DNA of 64,000 nt. It comes from an uncultured Lachnospiraceae bacterium (lineage in GTDB: Bacteria; Bacillota; Clostridia; Lachnospirales; Lachnospiraceae). A program made the translations under genes and the position numbers. The number at the start of each line of letters is the position of its first letter. Position 1 is the stretch's first letter. Of this stretch, positions 7,318-15,138 are shown in pieces. The notes beneath the pieces were generated by a model. The model saw only the letters and a program-made list of their open reading frames with translations, was not told the origin of the DNA and ran no database searches. The DNA lies in assembly GCA_947631955.1 (NCBI GenBank), contig CANRNJ010000015.1:22854-86853 (forward strand), read 5' to 3'.

Positions 7318-8628
7318 ATGGCTTACAACAGTATTCAGGATCTGAACGTCTACAACTTCTATATGACTACTTATGCGCCGAAGCCGAGCACGCCTTATGA
7401 TTCTCATAAGAAGAGCGAACTTCGGAGCGTTTATAACTCCATTATAAAAATGAACAAAGAATCCCCTCTGTATATTCTCGATACCAGTAAGGATTCTCAG
7501 AAATTTGCCATCAGCATAAAAGAAAACGCCAGAGAGCTCCGCAACACGATCGCTTCTCTGGGCGGACTGGACGAAACGGAACTTCTGAACAAAAAAGTGG
7601 CTTATTCCAGTAATCCGAATATCGCGACGGCGGAATTTATCGGCTCGCTCAAAGAGGGCGAAGAACTTCCGTCCTATGACATAGAAGTAGACCGTCTGGC
7701 CTCACAGCAGGTCAATACGGGCAGATATCTGGCAGACGACGAGCCTGCGGCTCTGGCGCCGGACACCTACTCTTTTGACATCGGGATCGACGGGCTCAAC
7801 TATGAGTTCCAGTTCAGCATCAAGCCGAACGAAACGAACCGCGAAGTGGAGGACCGGCTCGCAAGGCTGATCACCAATGCGAATATCGGCATGAAGGCGC
7901 AGGTCGTTTCCGGCGAAAACAATACTTCCTATCTGAGAATGGAATCCAACGCCACCGGCTTAAAGGGCAGCGATCCTTATATATACAGGATATCCGATCA
8001 CAGGACCAGCAAGACTTCCGGCACGGTGGACTACTTCGGACTGGACCATGTGGCTGTGATGCCGGGCAATGCTTCCTATATGGTAAACGGCGAGGCGCAC
8101 ACTTCCAGTACCAACCGCTTTACACTGGGCCACACTTACGACATCGAACTGACCGGCGTAAGCAGCGAGGAAGGGGAGACCGCATCCATCGGACTGAAGA
8201 CGGATGTAGAATCGCTCACGGAGAATATCAATACCCTTGTCGGCGGTTTCAATTCATTCCTCAGGGCCGTTTCGGAATACACCGACAACCAGCCCAAGAG
8301 CAACCGGCTTTTCAATGAAATGAGCAGCGTGGCAAGAGTGTTCGCCCACGACCTTACTTCCGTGGGACTGAATCTGAATCTGGACGGCACTCTGGAAGTG
8401 GACGGCGAAACGCTGCGGCAGACGGCCATGAGCGAAGATGCGGCGGAGGCTTTTTCTCCTCTTAAGCGATTTACAAATTCCGTGCTGCGCAAATCCAATC
8501 AGGTGTCGCTCAACCCGATGAACTATGTAAATAACATCATCGTGGCATATAAGAATCCGGGCAAGAACTTTGCGAGCCCCTATATCACCAGTGCATACAG
8601 CGGCATGATGTTCAACAGCTACTGCTGA
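7318..8628 (+). CDS. Orphan FliD-like (flagellar cap-like) protein
   Basis: The 436-residue protein resembles FliD/HAP2 in part: residues about 135-210 contain a hook-associated-type domain (YSFDIGIDGLNYEFQFSIK then VEDRLARLITNANIG), and residues about 295-325 (ESLTENINTLVGGFNSFLRA) match the helical region of FliD where the cap subunits pack. It lacks the usual FliD N-terminal opening seen in the fliD gene at 33989-36145 and is about 280 residues shorter than that. The ATG at 7318 is supported by AAAGGAGG. It stands alone between the rpmG operon and a convergent carboxyltransferase gene. It could be a second cap, an adaptor or a filament-surface protein. Confidence 0.6.
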   Translation: MAYNSIQDLNVYNFYMTTYAPKPSTPYDSHKKSELRSVYNSIIKMNKESPLYILDTSKDSQKFAISIKENARELRNTIASLGGLDETELLNKKVAYSSNPNIATAEFIGSLKEGEELPSYDIEVDRLASQQVNTGRYLADDEPAALAPDTYSFDIGIDGLNYEFQFSIKPNETNREVEDRLARLITNANIGMKAQVVSGENNTSYLRMESNATGLKGSDPYIYRISDHRTSKTSGTVDYFGLDHVAVMPGNASYMVNGEAHTSSTNRFTLGHTYDIELTGVSSEEGETASIGLKTDVESLTENINTLVGGFNSFLRAVSEYTDNQPKSNRLFNEMSSVARVFAHDLTSVGLNLNLDGTLEVDGETLRQTAMSEDAAEAFSPLKRFTNSVLRKSNQVSLNPMNYVNNIIVAYKNPGKNFASPYITSAYSGMMFNSYC

Positions 8629-8677
8629 CGTGCCGATGCCGCCGCGGGGCGATGCCAATATCAGGAAACCGTAAAAG

Positions 8678-8715
8678 AGCCGGGTCGATACAGACCCGGC
8701 TTTCGTTATTTTTGT
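8678..8715 (+). terminator. Terminator of the FliD-like gene
   Basis: Hairpin with arms AGCCGGGTC/GACCCGGCT and a six-base loop, followed by TTCGTTATTTTT. It lies between two convergent genes and may serve both strands in part. Confidence 0.8.
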
Positions 8716-8719
8716 GCAG

Positions 8720-10336
8720 TTACAGCGGGATGTTCCCGTGCTTTTTGGGCGGATTCTCCACATGCTTGTTTTTCAGCCCGCGCAGCGCTTTCACCAGCGC
8801 CTGCCTTGTTTCTTCGGGTTTGATCACTTCGTTCACATACCCTCTGGCCGCCGCGACGTAAGGATTGAGGAAGCGTTCCTCATACTCCGCCTTACACTGT
8901 GCGCGCATGGCTTCCGGATCTTCGGCTGCTTTGATCTTGCGCTTAAACGCGATATTGACCGCGCCGTCCGCACCCATAACGGCGATCTCGGCGATCGGCC
9001 ATGCGAAGACGATATCCGCTCCCATCTCTTTGGAATTCATGGCAATATAGGCGCCGCCGTAGGCTTTCCGCATGATCAGGGAGATCTTGGGGACCGTCGC
9101 TTCGGAATACGCATAGAGTATCTTTGCCCCGTGGCGGATGATGCCGTTGTGCTCCTGCGCCGTGCCGGGCAGAAATGCGGGCACATCGATGAGCGTTATC
9201 AGCGGAATGTTGAAACAGTCGCAGAACCGGATAAAACGGGCGATCTTGTCAGACGCATGGTAATCCAAAGAACCGCCCATGGCGTTCGGCTGATTCGCCA
9301 CGATGCCCGCCACCTTGCCTTCCATCCTGCAAAACCCCACAACGGCGTTTACCGCGAACTCTTTCTGCACCTCGAAGAAACTTCCCTCGTCCACGATGCA
9401 GTCGATCACCTCCAGCACGTCGTAAGCATGGCGGGAATTGTCCGGAACGATATCCTTGATCTTGGCCGCTTTCGCTTTCTGGACAGCGGCCACCCGCCCG
9501 TTGTCCATCTTGCCGAACACTTTTCCTACGCGGGGGAGGATACTCTGCCGCTCCGGATTGTTGATCGTAGGCGGTTTCTCCATCCAATTGCCCGGCAGAT
9601 AAGACAGCAGCTTGCGCACCCCCATCAGGCACTCTTTTTCCGTATCATAAGTAAAATGAGATACGCCGCTTTTCTTGGCGTGTACCTGCGCGCCGCCCAG
9701 TTCTTCCACGGACACTTCCTCGTTGATAACGGTCTTGACCACGTTTGGGCCCGTTATAAACATTTTTGAAATGTCTTTGACCATAAAGATAAAATCGCAG
9801 ATGGCAGGCGCGTAGCACGCTCCGCCGGAACAGGACCCCAGAATGACCGCGATCTGCGGGATCACGCCGGAAGCCTTCGTGTGGCGCAGGAACATACCGC
9901 TGTATCCGCTTAAGGACGAGATCCCTTCCTCGATCCGCGCGCCGCCGCTGTCGTTGATACAGATCAGGGGCGCTTTCATCTCCATCGCCATATCCTGAAT
10001 ACGGCATATCTTAAAAGAGTGATATTCGCCCAGAGTACCGCCGATCACCGTAAAGTCTTCGCTGGCCACAAACACCTGTCGGCCGTCGATCTCCCCATAT
10101 CCGGTCACAACGCCGTCGCCGGGCACTCTCCTCTTATCCAGATCAAAGTCGTCGATACGCGACTCTATGAACCCGTCCACCTCCACAAAGGTGCCCGGAT
10201 CCAACAGTACCTCGATCCTCTCCCGCGCCGTCATTTTGCCGCTTGCATGCTGCTTGTCGATCCTGCTCTGGCCGCCGCCCAACAGCGCTTTCTGTCTTCT
10301 TCTGTCCAGTTCCTTGATTGCATCATCCCAGTTCAT
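8720..10336 (-). CDS. mmdA: Acyl-CoA carboxyltransferase subunit (methylmalonyl-CoA decarboxylase/propionyl-CoA carboxylase beta type)
   Basis: Carboxyltransferase that moves CO2 between biotin and an acyl-CoA such as propionyl- or acetyl-CoA. The 538-residue protein has the two crotonase-like halves: an N-half with GGARIEEGISSLSGYSG and GSCSGGACYAPA (first oxyanion site) and a C-half with PGTAQEHNGIIRHGAKILYA and RKAYGGAYIAMNSKEMG. Length fits the family. I chose the ATG at 10336 because the protein then starts MNWDDAIKELDRRR as in homologues, with a GGGAG nine bases upstream. No biotin carrier, biotin carboxylase or membrane decarboxylase subunit is adjacent, so its partner must be elsewhere. 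Confidence 0.9.
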   Translation of the reverse strand: MNWDDAIKELDRRRQKALLGGGQSRIDKQHASGKMTARERIEVLLDPGTFVEVDGFIESRIDDFDLDKRRVPGDGVVTGYGEIDGRQVFVASEDFTVIGGTLGEYHSFKICRIQDMAMEMKAPLICINDSGGARIEEGISSLSGYSGMFLRHTKASGVIPQIAVILGSCSGGACYAPAICDFIFMVKDISKMFITGPNVVKTVINEEVSVEELGGAQVHAKKSGVSHFTYDTEKECLMGVRKLLSYLPGNWMEKPPTINNPERQSILPRVGKVFGKMDNGRVAAVQKAKAAKIKDIVPDNSRHAYDVLEVIDCIVDEGSFFEVQKEFAVNAVVGFCRMEGKVAGIVANQPNAMGGSLDYHASDKIARFIRFCDCFNIPLITLIDVPAFLPGTAQEHNGIIRHGAKILYAYSEATVPKISLIMRKAYGGAYIAMNSKEMGADIVFAWPIAEIAVMGADGAVNIAFKRKIKAAEDPEAMRAQCKAEYEERFLNPYVAAARGYVNEVIKPEETRQALVKALRGLKNKHVENPPKKHGNIPL

Positions 10337-10465
10337 GACATCCGCTCCCTTCAGCACCGGAACAAAGCTTCGACGTTGGCGTCTGCGCACTGTCGGTTCG
10401 CCATGGTCTTTTCCAATGCCCTTTGCTCCGCATTTCCGCATTAAATCATTTGAATATCTAATACT

Positions 10466-10494
10466 TTGATTATCAAACTATATTTCTATATTAT
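10466..10494 (+). promoter_or_regulatory. Possible hicAB promoter, overlapping the divergent promoter
   Basis: TTGATT (10466-10471), 17-base spacer, TATTAT (10489-10494). The palindrome TTTGATTATCAAA (10465-10477) covers the -35. The start site would fall near 10501, inside the next hairpin. Confidence 0.5.
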
Positions 10495-10518
10495 AGGCGG
10501 GGTACTGATTTTTGTCAA
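10490..10518 (-). promoter_or_regulatory. Consensus sigma-A promoter of the carboxyltransferase gene
   Basis: Minus strand TTGACA (10518-10513), exactly 17 bases, TATAAT (10495-10490): a perfect consensus. The -35 and spacer lie inside the 10496-10527 palindrome, and the -10 is shared with the oppositely directed promoter at 10466-10494. Confidence 0.85.
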
Positions 10519-10527
10519 TACCCCGCC
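10496..10527. repeat. Palindrome, copy 1 of a pair flanking the hicAB/Rpn segment
   Basis: Arms GGCGGGGTA (10496-10504) and TACCCCGCC (10519-10527) with a 14-base loop. It matches the palindrome at 12143-12172 in the same orientation, including the loop ends CTG and TTTGTCAA and a preceding TATATTATA. Arm bases differ in a compensated way (GGGG/CCCC here, GTGG/CCAC there). Confidence 0.75.
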
Positions 10528-10739
10528 TTTATGAACAGACGGACTTTGAATTGCAAAATTTATTGAAAACACTGGGATTTGAATGTAGAATAAAAGGCAA
10601 TCATTTTATATACTATAAAAAGGGAATCGCAGAAATTATAAATATCCAGCCAGAGGGAAATAAAGCAAAAGCGTATCAAGTTAAACAGATAAGAACTCTT
10701 ATATTAAAATATATGATGGGAGAAATGAAAGATGTATAA
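10512..10739 (+). CDS. hicA: HicA-like toxin, possibly 5'-disrupted
   Basis: HicA toxins are small double-stranded-RNA-binding-fold mRNA interferases. This 75-residue frame has the family pattern LQNLLKTLGFECRIKGNHFIYY (about 14-35), with His31 at the place of the catalytic histidine (usually in GSH, here GNH), and a C-terminal YQVKQIRTLILKY helix. It overlaps hicB by eight bases, the normal toxin-antitoxin arrangement. The only upstream start is a TTG at 10512 inside a GC-rich palindrome with no Shine-Dalgarno. The first 10 residues may not be native and the toxin may be weakly expressed or decayed. Confidence 0.6.
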   Translation: MSIPRLYEQTDFELQNLLKTLGFECRIKGNHFIYYKKGIAEIINIQPEGNKAKAYQVKQIRTLILKYMMGEMKDV

Positions 10740-10941
10740 ATATGAACGGATTATATATTGGTCTGAGAATAACGGGAAATTTATTGTTGAGGTTCCGGAA
10801 CTCCCCGGATGCATGGCAGACGGAGAAACAGCGGAGCAGGCATTGAAAAATGCAGAAATCATTATATCAGAGTGGTTGGAAACTGCACGGGAAACTGGGA
10901 GAGAAATTCCGCAGCCAAAAGGCCGCCTGATGTATGCGTAA
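10732..10941 (+). CDS. hicB: HicB-family antitoxin
   Basis: A 69-residue HicB-type antitoxin containing the partial RNase H-like fold: IIYWSENNGKFIVEVPELPGC then MADGETAEQALKNAEIIISEWLETA. The PELPGC motif and the following helix are diagnostic. It lacks a C-terminal DNA-binding domain, so repression, if any, would rely on another factor. The start overlaps the end of hicA, with a GGGAGAA upstream that serves as the Shine-Dalgarno. Confidence 0.85.
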   Translation: MYKYERIIYWSENNGKFIVEVPELPGCMADGETAEQALKNAEIIISEWLETARETGREIPQPKGRLMYA

Positions 10942-10972
10942 AAAGTGCCCCGGCCTAAGCCTAGGGGCACTT
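10940..10972 (-). terminator. Terminator of the Rpn gene, shared with hicB
   Basis: Hairpin arms AAGTGCCCC (10943-10951) and GGGGCACTT (10964-10972). On the minus strand it is followed by TTTTT, fitting termination of the Rpn nuclease gene; on the plus strand it follows the hicB stop directly. Confidence 0.75.
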
Positions 10973-10986
10973 CTGCTCCGTACTTT

Positions 10987-11061
10987 TCATATAGCTCCTG
11001 CAGCTTTGCGGATGTCTTCCCCGGACACATTGTCCTGCAGATAATCCACAGCCGCAGTCAT
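10987..11061 (-). pseudogene. Frameshifted small ORF coupled to the Rpn gene
   Basis: The ATG overlaps the stop of the Rpn nuclease gene (ATGA), as in translationally coupled pairs. It encodes 24 residues beginning MTAAVDYLQDNVSGEDIRKA. Near 11000 the sense appears to move to another frame, reading LQELYEKYG and then GAEVPLGLG, which looks like the continuation of the same small protein. One frameshift would restore about 40 residues. The function is unknown. Confidence 0.4.
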
Positions 11062-11921
11062 GCCATTTGCATGATCTCGGCTTCTATTTCCTTGATATCG
11101 CTTTCCAATAACTCAGGAAAATATTCGCCGATTTCATTCATATTCATTTTTCCTTTTTTTAACATAAGTATCGCTTTTTCCATTAATTTTTCTTTTGCCA
11201 GATCTTTCGCATAAGTCCTCATGATCTGCTCATCATCAAACAAACTCATCATAATCGTTACAACCTCCACTTCTTTGCTGCTTAAATACTGTTTCAGAAT
11301 ATTTCTGTCTTTGCAGATACGGATTGTTTCCGTAACTGCCTGTTTTGTCATTCCATACTCTTTGATCTGCTCGTTAAACACTTTACAGAAAACAATATAC
11401 TGATTGATTATATTATCCTTATCGCTCTCATATATAACTTTGGCTTTTATTTCAATATCTACGTCCTCGCCACCAAAAAATTCCTGCGATAAGGAGATTA
11501 TATCTGGCTTTCTGCCTTGTGTGCCTGTATATATCACATATAATTCCGGCTTTGGCATTTTCACTTTTTTGCTCTTATATAAACTCTGACTGGTCCGCTC
11601 AAAATATTCATGATAGCTTTGTGCCAAATACAACAGTATTCTGACCAGAATATTTACCGTCCAACTGGTTTGCGCCTCCAAAAGCAAAAGCAGTCTGTTG
11701 TCACCTACCATTATGCCCAGATCATTATATAAATTATCTGTCAGAACATTGTCTATCGTTACAATATCCAGCGAATCCTCCGTCGCCTCCGTATCTTCCG
11801 GGTGTAATGTCTGATACAGCTTTAACAGATTCTTTTTATCCTGAAAAAGATCAAGGAACACACTGTTCTTTGCGGTACGTTTTGCCTTAATTTCCTGTGT
11901 CTGCTTCATGTCTTCCGACAC
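11058..11921 (-). CDS. PD-(D/E)XK (Rpn family) nuclease/putative transposase
   Basis: Rpn-family proteins are recombination-promoting nucleases often annotated as transposases and abundant in Lachnospiraceae. The 287-residue protein shows the nuclease core: VLTDNLYNDLGIMVGD (candidate catalytic Asp) followed by LLLLLEAQTSWTVNILVRIL (candidate ExQ). A variable region and an acidic, helical C-terminus follow. No terminal inverted repeats typical of a transposon were seen right beside it, but two related palindromes flank the wider segment. Confidence 0.8.
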   Translation of the reverse strand: MSEDMKQTQEIKAKRTAKNSVFLDLFQDKKNLLKLYQTLHPEDTEATEDSLDIVTIDNVLTDNLYNDLGIMVGDNRLLLLLEAQTSWTVNILVRILLYLAQSYHEYFERTSQSLYKSKKVKMPKPELYVIYTGTQGRKPDIISLSQEFFGGEDVDIEIKAKVIYESDKDNIINQYIVFCKVFNEQIKEYGMTKQAVTETIRICKDRNILKQYLSSKEVEVVTIMMSLFDDEQIMRTYAKDLAKEKLMEKAILMLKKGKMNMNEIGEYFPELLESDIKEIEAEIMQMA

Positions 11922-12030
11922 CGTATCACCTCAATTTCCAAAACTATGCCATAAAATATCGCATCTCTCCTGCTATACTTAGATTATACTGAAAAATACT
12001 CTTATTTACAATAAAGGAATTATGAAATAT

Positions 12031-12078
12031 AAAAGGGAGCATATCAATGAATCATCTATGGAGCAGCAGCTCCCTTTT
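12031..12078. terminator. Inverted repeat with T-run, possible terminator
   Basis: Arms AAAAGGGAGC (12031-12040) and GCTCCCTTTT (12069-12078) with a 28-base loop, then TT. The symmetrical ends let it act on either strand. It lies in the 364-base gap 11922-12285, which has no gene. Confidence 0.4.
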
Positions 12079-12142
12079 TTACCAATTTATTAATGAGAAT
12101 CAAAACAAAACTTTGTATCAAATATATTATAAAATAAAGAAA

Positions 12143-12172
12143 GCGTGGTACTGCACTTTGTCAATACCACGC
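12143..12172. repeat. Palindrome, copy 2 of the pair; possible glf terminator
   Basis: Arms GCGTGGTA/TACCACGC around a loop that keeps CTG and TTTGTCAA from copy 1 (10496-10527). On the minus strand it is followed by TTTCTTTATTTT, so it may end the glf transcript. It also keeps TTGACA, but the TATAAT beyond it is 27 bases away instead of 17, so the promoter of copy 1 is not preserved. Confidence 0.65.
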
Positions 12173-12180
12173 CCGATTCT

Positions 12181-12274
12181 TTCTGTCCGGATAGGCTCAT
12201 TTGCTCTGGACTGTCCCTCTTGATCCTCTCTGTCCGGGCAGGCTTATTCGCTCTGGCGGGTCTGCCGCCGATGG
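12181..12274. repeat. Two imperfect 47-bp tandem copies downstream of glf
   Basis: TCTGTCCGGATAGGCTCATT and TCTGTCCGGGCAGGCTTATT recur 47 bases apart, each followed by a GCTCTGG block; the second halves diverge. No coding role is seen. Confidence 0.5.
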
Positions 12275-12285
12275 TTTACATCTTG

Positions 12286-13419
12286 TCACTCCGCCTCTGC
12301 CGCCTGAAGCGCCGCAGCGATCACCTTGTCCATATCGTAATATTTATACTGTCCCAGACGGCCGCCGAAAATAAGATGCGGCCTGCTCTTTGCCAGTTCC
12401 CGATACTGTTCGTACAACGCATTGTTGTGTGCATCGTTCATGGGATAATAGGGTTCATCGCCCTCATGCCACTCGGCCGGATACTCGCGGGTGATCACGG
12501 TTCCTTTCTGCGTGCCGAACTCGAAATGTTTGTGTTCGATAATGCGCGTATAGGGCACTTCTCTCTCCGTATAGTTGACCACGGCGTTGCCCTGATAATT
12601 ATCGCAGTCTGCAAGTTCCTGTGTTTCAAACTTAAGCGAACGGTATTCCAGATGGCCTAACCGATAATCAAAATATTCATCGATCATACCCGTATAGACC
12701 ACTTTGCGGTAGGTATTGCCCGCCGCGTCAACGGCTTCGATCCCCTGATCCGTTTCCCGTTCCGTCACAAACTTTCTGTAGGAAGTGCCCGTCCGGACCT
12801 CGATCCCCTGAAGTATTTTATCCACCATAGCGGTATATCCGCCGATCGGTATCCCCTGATAGGGATCGTTAAAATAATTGTTGTCAAACGTGAACCGGAG
12901 CGGGAGCCTGCGGATAATGAAAGCCGGGAGTTCTTTACAGTCCCTGCCCCACTGTTTCTCCGTATAGCCTTTGACCAGTTTCTCATACACGTCCGTCCCG
13001 ACAAGGGAAAGCGCCTGCTCTTCAAGATTCTGCGGTGATGTGATAGAAAGCTGCGCGATCTGCTCTTCGATCTTAGCCTTCGCCTCGGCCGGTGTCACCA
13101 CGCCCCACATTCTGCTGAACGTATTCATATTAAAAGGGAGATTGTACAACTCTCCCTTATAATATGCGATCGGGGAATTTATGTAATGGTTGAACTGCGC
13201 AAATCCATTCACATAATCCCATATCTTCTTATCGGAAGTATGGAAAATATGCGCGCCATACTTATGCACATGGATCCCCATCACAGATTCCGTATATATG
13301 TTTCCGGCGACATGCTGCCTTTTATCGATCACAAGCACTTTTCTGCCTTTTTGCTTCATCTCCCGTGCAAAAACCGCTCCGAACAGCCCTGCGCCTACCA
13401 CCAGATAATCGTACCGCAT
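12286..13419 (-). CDS. glf: UDP-galactopyranose mutase
   Basis: Flavoenzyme that interconverts UDP-galactopyranose and UDP-galactofuranose, the donor for galactofuranose in surface glycans. The 377-residue protein has the FAD-binding motif VVGAGLFGAVFA (about 6-17), the KYGAHIFHTSDKKIW substrate region, and a C-terminal FGGRLGQYKYYDMDKVI block that matches the family. The ATG at 13419 shares one base with the stop of the upstream HTH gene (TGATG), showing an operon. It lies next to a glycosyltransferase island, which suggests galactofuranose in the glycan made there. Confidence 0.97.
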   Translation of the reverse strand: MRYDYLVVGAGLFGAVFAREMKQKGRKVLVIDKRQHVAGNIYTESVMGIHVHKYGAHIFHTSDKKIWDYVNGFAQFNHYINSPIAYYKGELYNLPFNMNTFSRMWGVVTPAEAKAKIEEQIAQLSITSPQNLEEQALSLVGTDVYEKLVKGYTEKQWGRDCKELPAFIIRRLPLRFTFDNNYFNDPYQGIPIGGYTAMVDKILQGIEVRTGTSYRKFVTERETDQGIEAVDAAGNTYRKVVYTGMIDEYFDYRLGHLEYRSLKFETQELADCDNYQGNAVVNYTEREVPYTRIIEHKHFEFGTQKGTVITREYPAEWHEGDEPYYPMNDAHNNALYEQYRELAKSRPHLIFGGRLGQYKYYDMDKVIAAALQAAEAE

Positions 13420-13763
13420 CACTCTTCCTCAACTGCTCTGTACTTTTCTAACTGCGCATAATCCTCCATCAGCTCCAGCGCTTTCTTCCGCCCGGTCTTG
13501 TTCAGCTTGATGTAATACTGCATCACGCGGTTTTCCATGATCTTATTACCAAGCACACTTTTCTGATTGAGCGGCGTGAAGTCAACCGGATTCAAATTCA
13601 GTCTGTCACACATTCGGATCACAGTGCCATATGCCATACCCTCGATGCCTCTGTCTAAAGCGGTGACTAAGGTCGAATATGGAATTCCCATCTCGATCGC
13701 GAACTGCCTGACGCTCTTGTACTGTTTTAAGATCTCTGCTTTTAGAATTTCTGCCTTCGTCAT
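13419..13763 (-). CDS. Small HTH transcriptional regulator
   Basis: A 114-residue protein with an XRE-like helix-turn-helix in its N-terminal half (KQYKSVRQFAIEMGIPYST, then VTALDRGIEGM, about 11-47) and a helical C-terminal part ending in charged residues. I chose the ATG at 13763 because AGGAGGG lies seven bases upstream; a longer reading adds seven residues. It is translationally coupled to glf. A perfect dyad overlaps its -10, so it probably represses its own operon. Targets beyond that are unknown. Confidence 0.8.
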   Translation of the reverse strand: MTKAEILKAEILKQYKSVRQFAIEMGIPYSTLVTALDRGIEGMAYGTVIRMCDRLNLNPVDFTPLNQKSVLGNKIMENRVMQYYIKLNKTGRKKALELMEDYAQLEKYRAVEEE

Positions 13764-13794
13764 ATTAGCCCTCCTTTTGTGCATACTCTGAATT

Positions 13795-13817
13795 TATACT
13801 GCTTAGTCAGCAGTATA
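13795..13817. promoter_or_regulatory. Perfect 23-bp dyad overlapping the HTH-glf promoter
   Basis: Arms TATACTGCT and AGCAGTATA, nine bases each, around a five-base centre. On the minus strand TATACT (13817-13812) would be the -10 of the HTH-glf operon; the -35 is weak. This is a good candidate operator for the HTH protein. Confidence 0.6.
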
Positions 13818-13979
13818 CCATAAACCGGCGGGAAAAGTAACTGCAAATCCATATTTTTAACGATATATCGTCAAAACTGGCATATTGTCGATTTTTTCCA
13901 TTCGCTTTTTGTACAAATAGTCTAGTACCTTAGTACTGTATCAAAATCTTTTTTGCAATTATCGAAAAAAAATATATTA

Positions 13980-14008
13980 TTGTCGTCCCATGAAGAAAAT
14001 GATAAGAT
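13980..14008 (+). promoter_or_regulatory. Possible promoter of the first glycosyltransferase operon
   Basis: TTGTCG (13980-13985), 17-base spacer, TAAGAT (14003-14008), about 75 bases before the ATG at 14083. A moderate match. The rest of the 13764-14082 gap is AT-rich and holds no gene. Confidence 0.4.
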
Positions 14009-14082
14009 AGATAATATGAAGAAAAGCAGACGGCGCCGCGGGCGCTCGTTCATGCGAAGAAACGTTCCAAGAGGTGATAAAA

Positions 14083-15138
14083 ATGCTTCCCATTTCGGTC
14101 TGTATGATTGCCAAAAACGAAGATAATCATATAGAAGAATGTCTGAAAAGATTAAGACCCTGTAAATTTGAGATCATTGTCGTAGATACCGGCTCTGTGG
14201 ACAGGACCGTGGAGATCTCTCAGAAATACGCCAATAAGGTTTTTCATTTTGCATGGTGCAGCGACTTCTCCGCCGCAAGAAACTTCTCCATCGAGCAGGC
14301 TTCCAACGACTGGGTGCTGATCATCGACTGCGACGAATATCTGGAAAACGTCAATCTGTGGGAACTCGAACAGTCTTTGGAGCCAAACAGCCGCTCCGTC
14401 GGTATGCTCGTGCGGAACAACCCGTACAGCATACAGGGCGTGCGCTCTGTTATGTCCGAACGGATCGGACGATTGTTCAACCGCCGGTACTGCCATTACG
14501 AAGGGGCCATCCACGAGCAGGTGCGCACTTTGGACGGCAAAGAGCCCGGTTCGTTCCAGATCCCGCTCACGTTTTATCACGAAGGATATGTATCTGAATC
14601 CGACAAACGTATGCGCGCCACCCGTAATCTGGAAATGCTGCTGCACGATCTGGAGGTCAAGGGGCCGAATCCTTACATCTATTTTCAGCTTGGACAGAAC
14701 TATATATCGCTGAGCGACCTGAACAAGGCAGCGTTCTATTTTCAAAAAGGACTGGAGCAAAATGTCGATACCGATTCCGCTTTTGTACAGAATATGATAG
14801 AAACTTACGGCTACTGTCTGATCGAACTGGCCAATTACGACCTTGCGATGGAACTGCACCGCAGATACTCCCAGCTGTCCTACCGCGCCGACTTTACCTA
14901 TCTGCTTGGCGTGATCTATATGAAAAAAGGGATCTTCGATAAGGCCATTGAAGCGTTTGAGAAGGCGACCACTCTGACCACATGTTCCAGAAAAGGGGTC
15001 AACAGCTACCGCGCCAATTACAATATCGCATCCATCTATGAATCGATAGGGCGGCCCGGCGACGCCTGTACATATTATAAGAAATGCGGTGATTACGCAC
15101 CGGCAGCCAGAAGACTTAAGGAGTTGACTGCGTCATGA
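14083..15138 (+). CDS. GT2 glycosyltransferase with C-terminal TPR repeats
   Basis: Predicted inverting glycosyltransferase of the GT-A fold. Residues about 1-100 form the nucleotide-sugar domain (PISVCMIAKNEDNHIEECL; FEIIVVDTGSVDRT; the DxD-type motif in IIDCDEYLE). About 190-350 form helical TPR-like repeats ending YKKCGDYAPAARRLKEL. The 351-residue length fits the TPR-glycosyltransferases found near flagellin genes in Clostridia. The ATG at 14083 has a nearby GAGGTG. It overlaps the next gene by four bases (ATGA). The acceptor is unknown; flagellin is plausible. Confidence 0.85.
   Translation: MLPISVCMIAKNEDNHIEECLKRLRPCKFEIIVVDTGSVDRTVEISQKYANKVFHFAWCSDFSAARNFSIEQASNDWVLIIDCDEYLENVNLWELEQSLEPNSRSVGMLVRNNPYSIQGVRSVMSERIGRLFNRRYCHYEGAIHEQVRTLDGKEPGSFQIPLTFYHEGYVSESDKRMRATRNLEMLLHDLEVKGPNPYIYFQLGQNYISLSDLNKAAFYFQKGLEQNVDTDSAFVQNMIETYGYCLIELANYDLAMELHRRYSQLSYRADFTYLLGVIYMKKGIFDKAIEAFEKATTLTTCSRKGVNSYRANYNIASIYESIGRPGDACTYYKKCGDYAPAARRLKELTAS

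Noticed and set aside
10704..11030. Minus-strand frame of about 108 codons beginning MCPGKTSAKLQ
   Set aside because: It overlaps hicB and the terminator; only its LQELYEKYG segment looks real, as part of the frameshifted mini-ORF.
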